A program made the translations under genes and the position numbers. A DNA stretch of 5,749 bases from the NCBI GenBank assembly GCA_028293685.1, contig JAQGOI010000045.1, forward strand, positions 1-5,749. The letters run 5' to 3'. Each line of letters begins with the position of its first letter. Position 1 is the stretch's first letter. Under the pieces are notes generated by a model. It worked only from the letters and a program-made list of their open reading frames with translations. It was not told the origin of the DNA and did not search any database. This DNA is from Lysobacteraceae bacterium. Lineage in GTDB: Bacteria > Pseudomonadota > Gammaproteobacteria > Xanthomonadales > Xanthomonadaceae. Positions 1 through 5,749 of the stretch are shown piece after piece.

Positions 1-576
1 GCCGACGTGTCGTATGACCCGGCTTGGCTGTCCCCTGCCGAGGCCGACGCGCTTTTCACGGCATTGCGCGATGGCGTGGCCTGGGAAGTGCATCGCATCC
101 GCCTGTTCGGACGTCAGGTTGATTCGCCCCGGCTGAGTTGCTGGATCGGCGACCCCGATGCGGTTTACGCGTATTCCGGAACGCGCTTCCTGCCGCAGGC
201 CTGGCCGGCCGTGCTGCAGCCGGTTCGCTCACGTCTGCAGCATGAGATTGGCTTTGATTTCAACAGCGTGCTGGCCAACTGCTATCGCGATGGGCGGGAC
301 CGCATGGGCTGGCACAGCGACGATGAGCCGGAGCTCGGTGCCAAGCCGGTGATCGCGTCGCTCAGCCTCGGCGCGGAACGACGCTTCGTCCTCAGGAGCC
401 GCCGGGAACCGCGCATCAAGCGCGAATTACTTTTACCCGCGGGCAGCCTGCTGCTGATGGCCGGCGCAACGCAGTCGCTCTACCAGCACTCGCTCCCGGG
501 CACGGCGCGTGCGATCGGCCCCCGCATCAACCTGACTTTCCGCCGGATCGTGCCCGCGGACGCGGCGGCGGCATGA
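1..576 (+). CDS. alkB: AlkB-type Fe(II)/2-oxoglutarate-dependent dioxygenase, probably 5'-partial
   Basis: AlkB-family enzymes use Fe(II), O2 and 2-oxoglutarate to remove alkyl lesions (1-methyladenine, 3-methylcytosine) from DNA or RNA in the cytoplasm. Counting from the GTG at 7, the protein shows an NCYRDGRD stretch (91-98), then WHSDDE with iron ligands H103 and D105, the distal ligand H161, and the RINLTFR motif with R173 and R179 six residues apart. That spacing matches the two 2-oxoglutarate-binding arginines of E. coli AlkB. The order and spacing resemble the shorter ALKBH2/ALKBH3-like bacterial form. The reading frame is open to base 1 and homologues usually have some residues before the VSYDP-like segment, so the true start probably lies outside the window; GTG at 7 is the only start visible near the edge. 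The gene is convergent with the lipoprotein gene and overlaps it by 50 bp. The family call is firm; the substrate is inferred. Confidence 0.9.
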   Translation, partial: ADVSYDPAWLSPAEADALFTALRDGVAWEVHRIRLFGRQVDSPRLSCWIGDPDAVYAYSGTRFLPQAWPAVLQPVRSRLQHEIGFDFNSVLANCYRDGRDRMGWHSDDEPELGAKPVIASLSLGAERRFVLRSRREPRIKRELLLPAGSLLLMAGATQSLYQHSLPGTARAIGPRINLTFRRIVPADAAAA

Positions 577-1219
577 CGCGATGCACATGCTGGTTGCCGG
601 TCACCAGCGTCCAGCCGACGATGTCGTGCGCGATCGAACCCAGTGCCGTCTCGAACGCCTGCGACACGGCCGCGGTGTCCGTCGTGCCGGCGGGTACCGA
701 TTGCCTGAACGTCTGCGAGGCGACGAGGTCCTGATCGACCGCATCGAGCAGTTTTGCATTGATCTCGATCGTCGCCGAAGGGACCGCCGCGCCGGCGTAA
801 TCGGCCTCGAAACGGCGCAGATCGGTGAGCAGGGTGTAGTCAGCCGAAAGGCCGGTGCCCTGGCGCGCGACCGCCTTGATCTTGTGCGAATCCTCCAGCG
901 CGTGGAGTACGGCGCTCTGGAGTTGTTCACTGGGCGGCGAACCCCAGCTTGCGCCCTTGTAGACCTCAAGTTCGCCAGGCGTCGGGCGGACCGAGATTCG
1001 CAGGCTGTCGACGATGCGTTCGGCTTCCGGACGGGCAATGGCCAGCTGCCAGTCGACCGTGGGCCAGGCCGGATCGACGGTGACGCTCGGCGCGGGAGCG
1101 TAGATCGTGGCGGGCGTCTTGTTGCCCCCCAGGACCGAGCACCCGCCCGCCAGGATCACCAGCGACATCGCGAGCAGGCGCGTCGGGAACATGGATTGCA
1201 TGCTGGTTACGGTGGTCAT
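527..1219 (-). CDS. ABC-type transport auxiliary lipoprotein (PqiC/ABC_trans_aux-like)
   Basis: This 230-residue protein is the last gene of the lipid-transport operon. Residues 11-26 form a short basic and hydrophobic signal peptide ending LAGGC, so Cys27 is the probable lipidation site. Ser28 follows rather than Asp, which predicts Lol sorting to the outer membrane. The mature part (about 36-203) looks like the ABC_trans_aux/PqiC family: a Tyr-Pro-rich start, a SLRISVRPTPGELEVYKG-type segment (72-89), a helix with a conserved SPPSEQLQ-like start, YTLLTDLRRFEADY (128-141) and a C-terminal DIVGWTL helix. In the Pqi system the equivalent lipoprotein forms a ring at the outer membrane that receives the MCE protein. 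The start codon overlaps the stop of the MCE gene (ATGA, 1219-1216), implying translational coupling. AAGGA lies 12 nt upstream, and Met7 and Met10 are alternative starts. The last 16 or so residues (Pro/Arg/Gly-rich) are encoded antisense to alkB and look like a non-conserved read-out tail. Confidence 0.85.
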   Translation of the reverse strand: MTTVTSMQSMFPTRLLAMSLVILAGGCSVLGGNKTPATIYAPAPSVTVDPAWPTVDWQLAIARPEAERIVDSLRISVRPTPGELEVYKGASWGSPPSEQLQSAVLHALEDSHKIKAVARQGTGLSADYTLLTDLRRFEADYAGAAVPSATIEINAKLLDAVDQDLVASQTFRQSVPAGTTDTAAVSQAFETALGSIAHDIVGWTLVTGNQHVHRVMPPPRPRARSGGKSG

Positions 1220-2142
1220 TTGGGATTGAATTCCTTGGGGGCGTCGCGGCCGAGGAGGTAGCGTGCGGGACTGCCTTCCAGGCGGTCGCTGATGTGCCGC
1301 AGGTCGCGTACCAGCCCACGCAGTTCGCCCAGCGTCGGCCCCAGTTGTCCCAGGCCCTCGTTGGCGAAGCTGTGGATGGCGCTTCGATTCTCGTTGACGA
1401 TCGCGTCGGCACCCCCGGCGGCGGAGTCGAGCTTGGTCAGCGCGCCATCGAGCTTGGCGACCAGCGCCGGCAGTTTCGCGATGAACTCGCGGTCGACGTC
1501 GCTGACCGCGCGATTGGTCGTCTTCAGCGTGGCCGACAACTCTTCGCTCGAGACCCGGGCATTGATGATCAACGCACGCAGGTCTTCGCGCTGGTCGGCA
1601 ATCGAGCCCGTCATCGCCTGCAGGTTGTCCAGTGTCTTGGCGATTTTCTTGACGTTCTCTTCGCTCAACACTTCGTCCATGCGCGCGACCAGGCGATTGG
1701 CGGTGTCGGCGATGTTCTGCAATGCGGATGCTTCGGTCTGGATGACCGGCACTTCGCGATGATCGACAGAGACCAGCGTCGGCGCATGCGGTGTGCCGCC
1801 GGTGAGCTGGATGAATGGACTGCCGGTGAGGCCGGTGATCGACATCTTGGCCTTGGTGTCGACCTTGATCGGCGTGTCGGCCTGCAGCTTCAGGTGCGCA
1901 ACGACCTGGCGTGGGTCGTTCGCCGCAAGTTTCAGCGACTGCACGGTGCCCACCGAAATGCCGTTGTACTGGACCGAGCTGCCTTCGGTGAGGCCGGTCA
2001 CCGGCTCGTTGAAGACCACCTCATATTCCTGCCAGCCCTTTTCCGACGAGTACTTTGCCGCCCACAGCCCGAACCCCAGCAACAGCACGGCGGTGAGGAT
2101 GGTGAAGGCGCCGATCAGGACGTAGTTGGCCTTGGTTTCCAT
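1216..2142 (-). CDS. MlaD-family MCE-domain substrate-binding protein
   Basis: This 308-residue protein is anchored in the inner membrane and faces the periplasm. It has a short cytoplasmic N terminus, one transmembrane helix (about 8-29), a single MCE domain (about 38-116, including the GLTEGSSVQYNGISVGTV core and the ITGLTGSPFIQLTGG end), and a long helical region (about 136-290) that probably forms coiled-coil contacts around the ring axis. It ends in a SPARYLLGRD motif (291-300) typical of this longer MlaD type. E. coli MlaD is far shorter and lacks the long tail, so the architecture here is closer to MCE proteins that reach towards the outer membrane. In the family, six MCE domains form a ring with a hydrophobic central pore for lipids. 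The gene starts 3 bp after the ATPase stop, with AAGGA (2156-2152) 9-10 nt before the ATG, and overlaps the lipoprotein start by 4 bp. Family call firm; exact lipid substrate unknown. No gene symbol is given because a canonical mlaD may exist elsewhere in the genome. Confidence 0.95.
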   Translation of the reverse strand: METKANYVLIGAFTILTAVLLLGFGLWAAKYSSEKGWQEYEVVFNEPVTGLTEGSSVQYNGISVGTVQSLKLAANDPRQVVAHLKLQADTPIKVDTKAKMSITGLTGSPFIQLTGGTPHAPTLVSVDHREVPVIQTEASALQNIADTANRLVARMDEVLSEENVKKIAKTLDNLQAMTGSIADQREDLRALIINARVSSEELSATLKTTNRAVSDVDREFIAKLPALVAKLDGALTKLDSAAGGADAIVNENRSAIHSFANEGLGQLGPTLGELRGLVRDLRHISDRLEGSPARYLLGRDAPKEFNPK

Positions 2143-2145
2143 GAA

Positions 2146-2991
2146 TCACACTTCCTTGCGGGACTGGCCCGACTCGGCGGTGGAGGCAGCGCGGGGTGCA
2201 CCGCTGCGTGCGGCGCGACCACGCGGGCCGTTGAAGTATTCCTGCACCCAGGGATGATCGAAACGTTCCAGCTCGGGCAGTGTCGCCACGGCGATCACCT
2301 TGCGATCGGCGATGACGGCCACGCGGTCGCAGATAGCGTACAGGGTGTCGAGGTCGTGGGTGATCAGGAACACCGTCAAGCCCAAGGCCTTCTGCAACGT
2401 GCGCGTCAGGTTGTCGAAGGCGGCGGCGCCGATCGGATCCAGCCCCGCCGTCGGTTCGTCGAGGAACAGCAGCGGCGGATCCAGCGCCAGCGCACGCGCC
2501 AGTCCAGCGCGCTTGCGCATGCCGCCGGACAGTTGCGACGGCAGCTTGTTGATGGCTTCCGCTTCCAGGCCCGCCAGCTTGACCTTCAACAGTGCCAGCT
2601 CGTAGCGCAATGAATCAGGCAGGTCGGCATGATGTTCAAGCAGTGGTACCTGGACGTTTTCGCCGACCGTCAATGACGAGAACAACGCGCCATCCTGGAA
2701 CAGCACGCCGGTGTTGCGTTCGATCTGCAGACGGTCTTCAGCAGCTTCGCTCAGGCCATCCACGCCAAGGATTTCAATCGCGCCGGCATCGGGCCTGCGC
2801 AAGCCGATGATCGATCGCATCAGCACCGACTTGCCGGTGCCCGACCCCCCGACGACACCCAGGATTTCGCCCGGGAAGACATCCAGGTCCAGCCCCTCGT
2901 GCACGACCTGGTCGCCAAAGCTGTTGCTCAGACCGCGCACGCGGATGATGGGGGCGCCGGGAATCGGGGCTCGGGAATGGGGAATGGTCAA
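2146..2991 (-). CDS. MlaF-type ABC transporter ATP-binding protein, start uncertain
   Basis: This 281-residue ATPase would energise the MCE lipid transporter from the cytoplasmic side. All motor motifs are intact: Walker A GGSGTGKS (48-55), Q-loop Gln99, signature LSGGM (154-158), Walker B LLFLDEP (174-180) with catalytic Glu179, D-loop GLD (183-185) and switch His212. The GLRRPDAG and RKRAGLARALALDP segments are typical of the MlaF subgroup. The C terminus (257-281) is a low-complexity Ala/Arg/Ser-rich tail. The start is a problem: the only upstream in-frame start of the ATG/GTG/TTG type is TTG at 2991-2989, without a clear Shine-Dalgarno sequence, and residues 2-12 are encoded inside one arm of an inverted repeat. 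The next candidate, GTG at 2940-2938 (Val18), also lacks a ribosome site and would cut into the first beta strand (IIRVRGL). I therefore keep the TTG. Stop to MCE start is 3 bp. Function firm, N terminus doubtful. Confidence 0.9.
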   Translation of the reverse strand: MTIPHSRAPIPGAPIIRVRGLSNSFGDQVVHEGLDLDVFPGEILGVVGGSGTGKSVLMRSIIGLRRPDAGAIEILGVDGLSEAAEDRLQIERNTGVLFQDGALFSSLTVGENVQVPLLEHHADLPDSLRYELALLKVKLAGLEAEAINKLPSQLSGGMRKRAGLARALALDPPLLFLDEPTAGLDPIGAAAFDNLTRTLQKALGLTVFLITHDLDTLYAICDRVAVIADRKVIAVATLPELERFDHPWVQEYFNGPRGRAARSGAPRAASTAESGQSRKEV

Positions 2992-3072
2992 GGCAGTCGC
3001 CCGCAGCCCCGGCGTTTCGCACGCCGCGCTTGTGTGTTTTCGATTCCCGATTCCCGATTCTTCATTCCCGGC
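2956..3072. repeat. Imperfect inverted repeat of GGGAATCGGGAAT type between permease and ATPase genes
   Basis: The arms are 2956-2987 and 3041-3072, each 32 nt. The left arm aligns without gaps to the reverse complement of the right arm with about 25 of 32 matches; both begin GCCGGGAAT and contain further GGGAAT units. The 53-nt loop holds a second perfect hairpin, CGGCGT/ACGCCG with a 5-nt loop (3010-3026). Tandem GGGAATCGGGAAT-like units are a kind of dispersed intergenic element I associate with Xanthomonadaceae genomes; that link is from memory and unchecked. The element fills nearly the whole gap between the permease stop (3075) and the ATPase start, and its left arm encodes ATPase residues 2-12. 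There is no T-run after the hairpin in the operon direction, so it is not a standard Rho-independent terminator. It could act as an mRNA-stabilising or attenuating structure that sets different levels of permease and ATPase. Confidence 0.75.
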
Positions 3073-3074
3073 CT

Positions 3075-4205
3075 CTACCAGCCCATCTGCATGAACCAGA
3101 TCGCGGCGATCGCATCGAGCACGATCACCAGCGAGATCGCCTGCACCACGCTGGATGTCGTGCGCTCACCGACCGATTGCGCGGTGCCCTCGACCTGCAG
3201 GCCTTCCAGGCACCCGATCAGCGCGATCACCATGGCGAACACCGGCGCCTTCGCCAGCCCCACCAGGAAATGCCGCAGGTGCATGGTGTCGTGCATGCGC
3301 GCCAGGTATGCCTGCGGTGGAATGTCCAGGCTGAACGCACCGACCGACATGCCGCCGAGCAGGCCGGCGATATCGGCGATGAAACTCAGCAGCGGCAGCG
3401 TCACCATCAGCGCCAGCAAGCGCGGGATCACGAGCACGTCGACCGGATCGAGCCCGAGCGTGCGCATCGCGTCGATTTCCTCTCGGCTGACCATGGCGCC
3501 GATCTGCGCGGTAAAGGCGCTGGCTGTGCGACCGGCCAGCAGGATGGCCGTCAGCAGTACGCCGAACTCGCGCAGGAACGAGACGTTGACCAGTTCCACC
3601 ACGTAAATGGTCGCGCCGAAGTCCTGGAGGATGTTCGCGCCCAGGAAGGCGATCACCGCGCCGACCAGGTACGACAACAGCACGACCAGCGGCACCGCAT
3701 CCAGGCCGACCTGTTCCATGTGGCTGACGGTGGCCGTCAGACGGAAGCGCCGTGGTTGCCTGAGCATGCGCAGCAACTTGGCCAGGTTCTCGCCAAGGAA
3801 ACTGATGAGCGCGACGATCTCGACCCAGTTGTCGTGAACCGCGAATCCAAGTCGCCCGAGCGCCGCGGCGAAACCATATTCGGGTTTCTTTTTTGGCCGG
3901 TCGTCGGCTACGTCCTCGATCGCTGCCACCAGCTTGTGGTGATCCGGACTGAAAGCGAAGGCATCGAAGTCGAGATGGTTCCGGTTTGCGAACCGCACCA
4001 GCTGCAGTACGCCGGCGGAGTCGAGGCGCTCCACGCCGGTGACATCCACCGCACCCGGTTGCTTGGGCGCGCCGCGCAGCAGTTCACTGACATCGCCGGC
4101 GTAGCGCAGCGTCCAGCTGCCAAGCAGACGCACGCGCGGTGCTGTTGCGCCGGCGGCGTCGTCCTGGTCGATAGCGATGCTCGGTGCAGTGCTCGGGGCA
4201 CCCAT
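3075..4205 (-). CDS. MlaE-family ABC permease with fused N-terminal STAS domain
   Basis: This 376-residue protein is the first gene of the operon. Residues about 26-98 form a STAS domain like MlaB, including DVTGVERLDSAGVLQLV (54-70) with the conserved DSAG turn; Ser63 sits where MlaB has its functionally important Thr in DTAG. A charged linker (about 99-110, DDRPKKKPEY) leads into the MlaE permease (about 119-376). This part carries an amphipathic N-terminal segment, about five hydrophobic membrane segments, the AGRTASAFTAQIGAM motif (224-238) and the ATPase-coupling stretch SREEIDAMRTLGLDP (240-254). E. coli MlaE is about 260 residues with MlaB separate, so the extra length here is the STAS fusion, a known variant. 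The permease would form the inner-membrane core of the lipid transporter with the ATPase encoded next. The ATG has only a weak GGA (4213-4215) 7 nt upstream. A candidate promoter lies just before it. Family call firm; cargo and direction unknown. Confidence 0.95.
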   Translation of the reverse strand: MGAPSTAPSIAIDQDDAAGATAPRVRLLGSWTLRYAGDVSELLRGAPKQPGAVDVTGVERLDSAGVLQLVRFANRNHLDFDAFAFSPDHHKLVAAIEDVADDRPKKKPEYGFAAALGRLGFAVHDNWVEIVALISFLGENLAKLLRMLRQPRRFRLTATVSHMEQVGLDAVPLVVLLSYLVGAVIAFLGANILQDFGATIYVVELVNVSFLREFGVLLTAILLAGRTASAFTAQIGAMVSREEIDAMRTLGLDPVDVLVIPRLLALMVTLPLLSFIADIAGLLGGMSVGAFSLDIPPQAYLARMHDTMHLRHFLVGLAKAPVFAMVIALIGCLEGLQVEGTAQSVGERTTSSVVQAISLVIVLDAIAAIWFMQMGW

Positions 4206-4231
4206 GACGCCGTCCGCGAAGGGTTCGAGCG

Positions 4232-4260
4232 AGGATACAGACTCGCCGCAGCAGCGTCAT
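4232..4260 (-). promoter_or_regulatory. Candidate sigma70 promoter for the lipid-transport operon
   Basis: Reading the - strand, ATGACG (4260-4255) as -35 and TATCCT (4237-4232) as -10 are separated by exactly 17 bp. Each matches the consensus at 4 of 6 positions. The predicted transcription start near 4225 would give a leader of about 20 nt before the permease ATG at 4205. It lies in the 113-bp divergent region shared with the exporter gene. No operator palindrome is evident, and I found no convincing promoter for the exporter on the + strand. This is a by-eye match in GC-rich DNA and so only suggestive. Confidence 0.4.
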
Positions 4261-4318
4261 TGCGACGGCCGCCGCGCTCCATGGACCACTGGCGCACGAC
4301 GCATGCGATGCTTCGGGA

Positions 4319-5569
4319 ATGACGGCGCCCTCACCCTTGCCCGCTTCGACCTACGCTGCGCGCCTGGCCTTCGTGGTCGAACTGGCCGAACATCTGCATG
4401 CCTACGGAACCACCGCGCAACGGTTGGAAGGCGCGCTCGATTCGGTCGCCACCAGCCTGCAGCTGGAATGCGAACCGTGGTCCAATCCGACCGGCCTGAT
4501 CCTCACGTTCAGCGATCCGGCACGTCCGCCCGGCGAGAGCGACACCACGCGGGTGATCCGGTTGCCACCGGGCAACACCGACCTTGCCAGCCTGTGCGAA
4601 GCCGATCGCATCGCCGAGGACGTCGTCGCCGGACGGCTGGATCTGGCCGCCGGGCATGCGGCATTGCGCGCGCTGGACAAACCTCCGGGCGCACGCTGGA
4701 AGGCGATGCAGGTGTTCGGATTCGGACTGGCCGCAGGTGCCGTTGCCGCGCTGCTGCGCCTGCCGGTGCTGGACATCCTGACTGCCGGCGGCATCGGACT
4801 GTTGATCGGTCTGCTCGACCTGCTCACGCGCCAGCGACCGCAACTGCGCGAGGCCGGCGACGCGCTCGCGGCGTTGCTGGCGGGATTCGTCGCGATCACG
4901 GTCGCCAGTTTCGTCGCGCCGCTCAACCTCAACACGGTGATCATTGCGTCGTTGATCGTGCTGCTGCCGGGCATGAGCCTGACCAACGCGATCAACGAAT
5001 TGACCAGCCAGCATCTGGTATCGGGCACGGCACGATTCGCCGGCGCGGTGACCACGGTGATGAAGCTGTCGGTCGGCACCGTCATCGCGTTGACGTTGGC
5101 GAACCTGGTCGGATGGGTGCCACAGGTGCGGGCATCGCATCCGCAGCCAGACTGGGTCGAGTGGGTCGCCTTGCCCCTGGCGGCCTACGCGTTTGCGCTG
5201 CTGTTCCGCAGCGCGCGACGCGACTATCCGATCGTGATGTTGTCGGCGGTGCTTGGTTATCTGATCTCCCGTCTCGCCGGCGAGGCGTGGGGCAGTCCCG
5301 CCGGGATTTTCGTCGCGGCGCTGGTGATGACGGCAGCCGGGAATGCCTATGCGCGATTCGTGCAGCGTCCCGGTGCCCTGGTCCGCGTGCCGGGGATCCT
5401 GATGCTCGTGCCCGGCAGCGCCAGCCTGCGCGGCATGATGAACCTGGTGCAGCAGCAGGATGTCACCGCCGGCCAGGATGCGGCGCTTGCGGTTTTCAAC
5501 ATCCTGCTGGCGCTGGTTGCCGGATTGCTGTTCGGCAACCTGCTGTTGCCCACGCGGCGCAATCTCTAG
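4319..5569 (+). CDS. ThrE-family threonine/serine exporter
   Basis: This 416-residue inner-membrane protein matches the ThrE family, whose founding member in Corynebacterium exports threonine and serine using the proton gradient. A soluble N-terminal domain (about 11-128) carries the family-like ELAEHLHAYGTTAQRLEGAL helix (21-40) and PTGLILTF strand (57-64). It is followed by about ten hydrophobic segments between 132 and 409. Each half has a PG motif: LLPGMSLTNAINEL (215-228) in the first half and LVPGSASLRG (363-372) in the second. So both ThrE and ThrE_2 parts, separate proteins in some bacteria, are fused here at normal full length. The ATG is the only sensible start, since the two upstream ATGs (4303, 4308) are out of frame. 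GGGA directly abuts it, too close for a normal ribosome site, so the transcript may be leaderless or weakly translated. The gene is divergent from the lipid operon and convergent with the RDD gene (20-bp gap). The substrate is inferred from the family. Confidence 0.9.
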   Translation: MTAPSPLPASTYAARLAFVVELAEHLHAYGTTAQRLEGALDSVATSLQLECEPWSNPTGLILTFSDPARPPGESDTTRVIRLPPGNTDLASLCEADRIAEDVVAGRLDLAAGHAALRALDKPPGARWKAMQVFGFGLAAGAVAALLRLPVLDILTAGGIGLLIGLLDLLTRQRPQLREAGDALAALLAGFVAITVASFVAPLNLNTVIIASLIVLLPGMSLTNAINELTSQHLVSGTARFAGAVTTVMKLSVGTVIALTLANLVGWVPQVRASHPQPDWVEWVALPLAAYAFALLFRSARRDYPIVMLSAVLGYLISRLAGEAWGSPAGIFVAALVMTAAGNAYARFVQRPGALVRVPGILMLVPGSASLRGMMNLVQQQDVTAGQDAALAVFNILLALVAGLLFGNLLLPTRRNL

Positions 5570-5589
5570 TCGCCGCCGCGCGCTGGGAA

Positions 5590-5749
5590 CTACGAGCGCT
5601 GGGATTTTGCTTCGCGTTGGATCTGGGTTCTGCTGAGGCGGTCATGCCACGTCAGCCCATCCCGATCGATCCACGCCCACCAGAAACCCGCACCTCCAAG
5701 CACCAACGACACCGTGCCGATGGCGTAGCGTCGGACCAGCAACGGCACT
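5590..5749 (-). CDS. RDD-family membrane protein, C-terminal fragment cut by window edge
   Basis: An open frame enters from the right edge on the - strand and ends at TAG 5592-5590, giving 52 residues in this window. It has a hydrophobic segment (roughly YAIGTVSLVLGGAGFWWAWI) followed by DRDGLTWHDRLSRTQI and a short charged tail. The pattern of a last membrane helix, an aromatic/Asp-Arg step and then TWHDRLSxT is typical of the C terminus of RDD-family proteins. These are small multi-span membrane proteins of mostly unknown role, some linked to ion or proton transport. The fragment has no start in the window, so the full gene lies to the right. It is tail-to-tail with the exporter, 20 bp apart. 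I see no clear bidirectional terminator in that gap. Confidence 0.8.
   Translation of the reverse strand, partial: VPLLVRRYAIGTVSLVLGGAGFWWAWIDRDGLTWHDRLSRTQIQREAKSQRS

Noticed and set aside
581..1261. A 226-codon + strand ORF following alkB
   Set aside because: It is antisense to the lipoprotein gene, which has a signal peptide, a lipobox and family motifs. The + frame is Arg/Asp-rich and without recognisable features.
1294..2613. A 439-codon + strand ORF opposite the MCE and ATPase genes
   Set aside because: It runs antisense across two genes with intact family motifs, has a composition rich in Arg, Gln, His and Asp typical of GC-rich shadow frames, and shows no recognisable domain. The absence of stops follows from codon bias on the other strand.
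2956..3072. Inverted repeat as a Rho-independent terminator or a CRISPR-like array
   Set aside because: No T-run follows the hairpin in the operon direction, and there are only two inverted arms with short internal units, not evenly spaced direct repeats with unique spacers.
4206..4318. Operator or riboswitch in the divergent intergenic region
   Set aside because: I found no convincing dyad or conserved leader structure. Only the candidate promoter for the - strand operon stands out.
3030..4322. A 430-codon + strand ORF opposite the permease gene
   Set aside because: It is a shadow frame: rich in His, Gln, Arg and Asp with no domain, and it starts inside the inverted repeat. The - strand frame has the full STAS-MlaE architecture.
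5580..5604. 9-bp direct repeat GCGCTGGGA (5580-5588 and 5596-5604) between the exporter and RDD genes
   Set aside because: Two short copies 16 nt apart in GC-rich DNA are expected by chance, and the second copy lies inside the RDD coding region. There is no sign of an attachment site or insertion.

Overview
The window is GC-rich, densely coding DNA, with G or C at most third codon positions. It most likely comes from a gammaproteobacterium of the Xanthomonadaceae/Lysobacteraceae group or a close relative. Two things suggest this: the protein families and their arrangement, and an intergenic repeat built from GGGAATCGGGAAT-type units, a kind I associate with Xanthomonas, Stenotrophomonas and Lysobacter. 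The placement is inference; no rRNA or other marker gene is present.

Layout from left to right: (1) An AlkB-type Fe(II)/2-oxoglutarate dioxygenase on the + strand, probably cut at the left edge. (2) A four-gene operon on the - strand, read from 4205 down to 527: a STAS-MlaE fusion permease, an MlaF-type ATPase, an MlaD-type MCE protein and an auxiliary lipoprotein (ABC_trans_aux/PqiC type). The last two junctions are tight (3-bp gap, then a 4-bp ATGA overlap). The permease-ATPase junction instead carries an imperfect inverted repeat of about 117 bp. The lipoprotein gene runs 50 bp into the 3' end of alkB on the opposite strand. (3) A 113-bp divergent intergenic region holding a plausible sigma70 promoter for the operon. 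(4) A ThrE-family threonine/serine exporter on the + strand. (5) At the right edge, the C-terminal 52 codons of an RDD-family membrane protein on the - strand.

The operon is a complete Mla/Pqi-like lipid-transport module. The permease and ATPase would form the inner-membrane engine, with the fused STAS domain replacing a separate MlaB. The MCE protein would be anchored in the inner membrane with a periplasmic ring and long helical tail. The lipoprotein, with Ser after the lipidated Cys, would sit in the outer membrane. No periplasmic MlaC-type carrier is encoded here, so direct bridging is more likely than shuttling. The direction of transport cannot be read from sequence.

I see no CRISPR array, IS element, phage gene, tRNA or rRNA. 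The families are all known. The least ordinary features are the repeat that supplies the ATPase start region, the antisense overlap across a catalytic arginine codon of alkB, and a dnaX-like slippery heptamer at the STAS/MlaE junction, which is probably coincidental.
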